Source of the DNA: Rhodeus uyekii
Lineage: Eukaryota > Chordata > Actinopteri > Cypriniformes > Acheilognathidae
Length of the DNA stretch: 64,000 nucleotides
Direction: 5' to 3'
NCBI GenBank assembly: GCA_037043235.1
Contig: JAWRVZ010000025.1
Location: 5,378,501-5,442,500, forward strand
Shown here: piece by piece, positions 59,026 through 64,000 of the stretch
Layout: every line of letters starts with the position of its first letter
Position numbering within the stretch: position 1 is the first letter of the stretch
The notes under the pieces: generated by a model
What the model was told of the DNA's origin: nothing
Databases searched by the model: none
The model's input: only the letters and a program-made list of their open reading frames with translations
Made by a program: the position numbers and the translations under genes

Positions 59026-61036
59026 CTAGTGAAATTTATATGCAGGTTTCTGGGTTATAACTAAAGAATACATATTTAACCTTTAATATTTCAATGTTTA
59101 ATTAATTTTCTGTAGAGTTTGTTCTATATATTTATTTAATTCTCAATGTTTAATGTTTTAAAATGAATAATTTAATGTTTACTGTACCACTGTTTTAATT
59201 CACTGTTATGTTTTTATCATATCATATTATCATTATTATTTTTCTAAAAATGTGTTTATTTTTATCCAGTGAATTTAAGAACTATCAGTCAATTAATTTG
59301 TTATTGGCAAGTATAGCACAACTTATTTATCAGTATCTGTAAAATTCCAGCCTCTAATTTCATAACACATTCAGCTTCTTTTGCTTTTATGTTGTTATTG
59401 ATATAAATCACAACATTTTGTACATTTTTAACATGTTGTACAGAATGTATGCTGAAAATATATAATAGTAATAATAGTAATTAGATTCTAAAATAGATTA
59501 TGTTATTTGACATTAAATTAAATATGGGTAAACACATTTATTTTTATCAAGCCTAACAGAATTTGGCTCTAACGAACATTGAATTAAAAAAACAAATCTG
59601 TTTAGCCTGTAATGTAATTTTTCTGTAACCACTGCTGTCAGTACTTCCTTTTACTTGCATTGGAGGGCAGTGTAACTTAAGAAAATTTGGCCTTAGCAAA
59701 AATAAAAAGTATTGGTTAGGCTGACTTTATGTTGTGAAATTAGAATACTTTAGATCAATGTATAATCTACATCCTTAAGGCACCCACAAAATCCATAACA
59801 GACCTTTAAATATAACACCTCAAGCCTGTTATACTGAACAACACGGCAGTTTCTAATCAAACTAATTACTAATTTATACTGAATTGATTTAATTAAGAGC
59901 TGAATGAAATGGGTAACTTCAGTCAAAAATCTAGCACGTTTCATCTAAAGCATGTTTCTGAAGTTGAAACATGTAAGTTAGATGTGATGAATTATCATAG
60001 GGTTATCGCAATTAACCCCCCTCTCTAAATTTATTTATTTAATAAAGATGTTTTTTTTTCCTTCTGTTTTTTGGTCAAATTGAAGGTAGTCCACTTTCAG
60101 GCTGCCATTTAGCTGAAAAATAATAACAGCCTTGGGCTTGAACTGAAGTTTTTGTTAATCATCGAAAGTCTTACTAATTCTTTTAAAGGGCTTAAACATT
60201 CTTTTAAAGGGCTAAAGATGTGCATTAAGCACTTGAAGTTTAGCCTATTGGGATAATGTAACCCTTTCATCTTAACATACCAAAGGCAATAGCTGTCATT
60301 GACCGAGTACAAACTGCAGTTATGCAAATATGAACCGCAGTCGTTTTGCAATCCACACTACACAAGACCTGGCAGGTTTTGAGTAGAGCATGACTGTATT
60401 TTTCAACGCAAAATGCTGTCCAGTCATTCAAATAGTTTAACTTTAAAACAAAACACCAAATCTAAAGGTATGTTAAATGAGAGTTGCAGTGGTATCAATA
60501 AATTGTAATGAGCTCTAGGGAAAATCAACAAAACATTCAATCACAGTGTATACTGCCAAGTGATTTACGCTATGTCTTTTTGGCCAAGTTTCATCTCATC
60601 AGCCAATAGTACATCAAAAGAACAAAAATTAAATTCCTATAAGTCTGTCATGATACCAACAGATGGGTCCAATCTAATAACAGCACAAACTGTGCAACCT
60701 CACTGTTATTCATTTATTTTAAATCTAAGATAAAGTCAAATGTGCACAGTGTAGCTACTGAGTCGCCATGGACTGTGCATTTACATAATTTCTTATGTAT
60801 TCTGAAGTGCATTGTTGTTTATAACGTTTATTTATCCCAAGGTTGGAGATACCTTTAGGGTCTCTTCACTCTTCCAAGATCATGAATTTGGATGACTTCT
60901 CAAATTAAGTTTATGGAGTTTTGATAAAAATAATATTTTAAAAGACAGTTTTAAGAAAGAAACTCAAAACCACTTTAAATACCAACCAAAAAGGCACACA
61001 CTGTGCATAAACATAACAAAAGAGTATAGACGAAGA
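59026..61036. other. AT-rich intergenic sequence
   Basis: No genes, RNA genes or clear mobile elements seen. The direct repeat attcttttaaagggct (about 60177 and 60198) is a short local tandem duplication. Confidence 0.5.
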
Positions 61037-61044
61037 CTCTAGAC

Positions 61045-61768
61045 CAGGGGTGGCCAACCTGTTCAGCATGATGAGCCACAAAATAAAGCTCATGACTGCG
61101 GAGAGCCGCATAAAAAGTTGAATTCGCATTTGTTGATGGGGTTTTGACATTAGAAAGGTCTCGCACATATATCACACACTTTATATGTTTATAAATAAAA
61201 ACTTTATACCTTTTACTTATGACACCCGCGAGATATATGAGCATAATAAGAGAATACGTCTGTGAATTATATATCCGGGAAAAAACGGTATATCATCTCA
61301 TTGACGGTGACCAGAAGTATAAAAAGTAAGCAGCGGTTTGGTAATGTAGTGATCGGTTGGAAAACGTCTCCGGTTACTATCGTAACCTCTGTTATTTTAT
61401 CATATTCCGTTTAGAGAAGTATGAAGGAAATGATATTTATACCGTCTGGCAGCCAGATCTGCATCGCGCTACGATTGGCCAGTTGTCAACTGCTGTTATC
61501 CATAAGGTTTCAGAAATGACGTGAAGGGGAGGAGTTCCCAAATGCATTTCATTTTCCACTCTCGAAAGGGAACGCGCTTCTGCGCGCCTCTATTTGAATT
61601 CGGTAAAAACATCATGTCCACGTGAGCGGCGGCTGATCTTGGCAGGATACATGTAAATGTATGGTATTTTTTCCGTAGACAAAAAGGTCTCCGCGGGCCG
61701 GATGAGAGCCGCAAAAGAGCAGTCAAAGAGCCGCATGCGGCTCGCGAGCCGCGGGTTGGCCACCCCTG
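61045..61768. mobile_element. hAT transposon with target duplication, non-autonomous
   Basis: The inverted ends CAGGGGTGGCCAACC / GGTTGGCCACCCCTG are exact. The 8-bp duplication CTCTAGAC flanks it (61037-61044 and 61769-61776). The TSD fits the nTCTAGAn preference of this hAT group. The interior has a gagccgc-rich right part and no transposase. Confidence 0.88.
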
Positions 61769-61776
61769 CTCTAGAC

Positions 61777-64000
61777 GTTTAGCATACACTTGTTTAGCAT
61801 ACACAACGAGATCGGACATAAACTGAAGGAAACATTGGGTAGATATACACAAGGGCTGATGAGGGAACAAGACAGCTGACAAGACTAACGAGGTGACCAA
61901 TTATGAGACAAATGCATGGGAGGGGACAGGACCAACCATGAAGCGAACAGAGACATGACAGACACATAACAACGACAGTCACGGTTCTACAGGTGGCATG
62001 ATTTATTGTCTCTGAAGAAGCTGTCATGCGGAGTTCTTTCACTGTCAATACTTGAACCTCTCATAAAACCAAGCGCATTTTCCTCAAGAGCTTTCCCCAG
62101 AACCATTCCCACATTATTACTCCACAAAGGTGAGTCAAACTTTCCATTCAGCCAACCTGCCGGTCCAATCGCACAACCACTTCCTCCATGTGAATTCCTT
62201 TTTTAATACTGTCAGGCACTACTGGTCATTGCATTTACTGCATATTTACGGTTTCACACATAAACTGATGCACAAAAAATGCACAAAGAATCCTTAAAAA
62301 CCTACCTTAACCCCCAACTCCAGACAAGCTTGACTGAATAAACTCAGGTGAAGGTGCATAAAATATCTACCTTAATCGGCTATATTTAGTTGCAGTATGT
62401 TGCTGGTTTATAAGAAAATTATTTAACACCTAGTTATGGGTAGCTTGTAAAAATAATATAGGCCTCTAAACTTTACTTTTATGCACATTTTAAGATGCAC
62501 TGTTACCTGGCATCAGACTTTTCTTTAGCTGCATCAGAACAGCCTTTGGGCCATTTGTTTCATTCCCTTGTAAAGCTGACAACTGAACAAAAGATTCATG
62601 AGCTGACTCTCTGATTTTTTAAATTTATTTTAAGCTGTATTTTTTTAGGTCAACACCTTAAAATTGAAATCTAATTCAAATTAGTTCTGACCAGAGCAAA
62701 ATTAAGATGCACTTTCATAACCATGGACACTAATTTCCATTACAGCTGTTAGTCATATTGTTCTCACCATGTGTTTATGAGTTCCTCACCTTCACTCAGT
62801 GTTTGTCTGCACTACATTAGCATCTTTTTCGTCTACGTAACCTGTTGTATTTGTTATTTGTCTCTACTCTTGAACTTTATTCTCACCTTCGTGCCTGTCA
62901 TCAATCTGTCTGTTCCTCATTAACAGAAGACTGGACCAATGATAGATCATGCTGCAAAATTAGCTGGGGTGGCTCAGATGAGCCACGATCTTTTTGTTTT
63001 CGTCATTTCTGTCATTTTGCCATCATGACAGACATCATTTGCCAACATTTCTGTCGTCTTGCCATCACGTGCCCCAATAATGACGCGACCCTCAAATTGC
63101 TGTTCGGGATCAGGGGCAACTATTATCATCCTGGAGACAGTCTTTCCCCAATCCAGGATGCAACCAGACCCAGAGCCCAGAACAACACCACCCTCAACCG
63201 TGGAGACTTCGCATGAGCTAGGGTGGTGCTATGTACGTGCCAGAGCTGAAGAATGAAGGGACAGCGCCAATCATCACCCTGGAGCCTGTGCCCCAGAGTG
63301 TCTGACCAGGAGTGTGAGCCTGTGACAGCATCTACTGAGGGAATGTGGGTGGAATTTGATAAGGACTGGCTGATAGTTTTGGACATGGAGGTACTGCCTC
63401 CCACCCGGTACATCTGTCTGTTCTTAATCATCATTTCTAGCACTGAGACTGTTTCTGTAACCTGTTGGGAATTAAAATTACTGTCTTTGATCTTGTCAAG
63501 CTAACCTCATTCACCATCACTGCAAAGCTCAGCCAGTCCTCCAGCCCTGCTGGATGCCTTCAGCCCTTAGCCTTCCCTGGTAAAGCTTTGCTGGGGTGTG
63601 AAGCTGCAGGTCGTGCTACCTCCAGCCTCAACTGAGCAAGCTGATCCTGTGGCTCTGCCTCCGGCCTCAGATCCCTTTGCTCCACTTCTGCCCAAGACTT
63701 CTGCCTTCTCCACCTTGGCTCCTCCCACCCTCGGCTGCACCAGAGTCCCTCGACCTTGTAGCTCCACAGTGTTCCCTCGTCTCACTGGCTTCGCCCTTGG
63801 TCAGTCGACACTCTACTTCCCCCATGAACTTTCGGACTGTCTGCTATGCTCTGTTCTTCCACCCCTACGGCTACAGCGGGTTCCTTCTTTCCTTTTGGCT
63901 TTGCCTCCATTCTTGGGTACTCTGGCTCCGCCTCAAGTGCTCATCATCGCGCCCTCACCTTTGTCCACCTTAAACCAGCAGTGTCAATCATGACCATCAG
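61777..64000. other. right-end intergenic region, possible decayed retroelement
   Basis: From about 62840 the sequence becomes Pro/Ser/Thr-coding in places (63598-63993 reads as a proline-rich frame with no start context). It resembles gag-proximal parts of fish LTR elements, but no diagnostic RT, protease or LTR end was seen. The window ends inside it. Confidence 0.3.

Noticed and set aside
63598..63993. Proline/serine-rich open frame at the right end
   Set aside because: No recognisable domain or start context; more likely part of a decayed LTR element.

Overview
The window is teleost fish nuclear DNA, probably from a cyprinid or close relative. It has split genes with GT-AG introns, long CA and TA microsatellites, and a dense load of fish-type DNA transposons, tRNA-derived SINEs and LTR elements. 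The cyprinid placement is inferred from repeat families I recognise, not from a search. It contains three vertebrate protein-coding loci, one of them duplicated, and no bacterial-type features.

Left (about 0.8-25.3 kb, minus strand): a complete susd6-like gene for a type I membrane protein with sushi (CCP) domains. A GC-rich non-coding first exon and promoter lie near 25.0-25.3 kb, and a signal-peptide exon at 20.1 kb. After a 13.7 kb intron come two sushi exons (6.2-6.4 and 5.7-5.9 kb), a transmembrane exon (4.9-5.1 kb), a cytoplasmic exon (3.75-4.17 kb) and a 26-base terminal coding exon at 2.98-3.0 kb. The six coding exons join in frame to 360 codons plus stop.

Middle (about 24.9-43.2 kb, plus strand): a tandem duplication of an acyl-CoA thioesterase/BAAT-family gene. 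Copy 1 (26.06-27.73 kb) is intact except for one nonsense codon in exon 1. Copy 2 (38.26-39.94 kb) is a complete 420-residue frame. Two non-coding blocks, here called A and B, lie between the copies and recur after copy 2. This fits an ancestral order of gene-A-B duplicated head to tail. Decayed retroviral sequence (RNase H, integrase, env, LTR, gag), a hAT element and a solo LTR fill the space between the copies.

Right (44.2-55.3 kb, plus strand): gpr176, an orphan class A GPCR, in three exons joining to 543 residues. Intron 1 (6.9 kb) holds an 86-unit CA repeat, a SINE, Ty3/gypsy gag and DIRS-type fragments on the minus strand, and a Tc1/mariner DD37E element with intact ends but a frameshifted transposase. 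Intron 2 holds a TTAA-flanked element with an LTR-like insert. From 55.3 kb to the end I see no gene, only repeats and possible conserved non-coding sequence at 55.9-57.9 kb.

The three loci are not a functional pathway. They are neighbours, and the duplication is the main structural event. I found no clearly new biological system. The best leads are the duplication with its lone stop codon, the susd6 exon architecture (SINE-abutted acceptor, NAGNAG acceptor, in-frame-skippable sushi exon) and the composite ERV.
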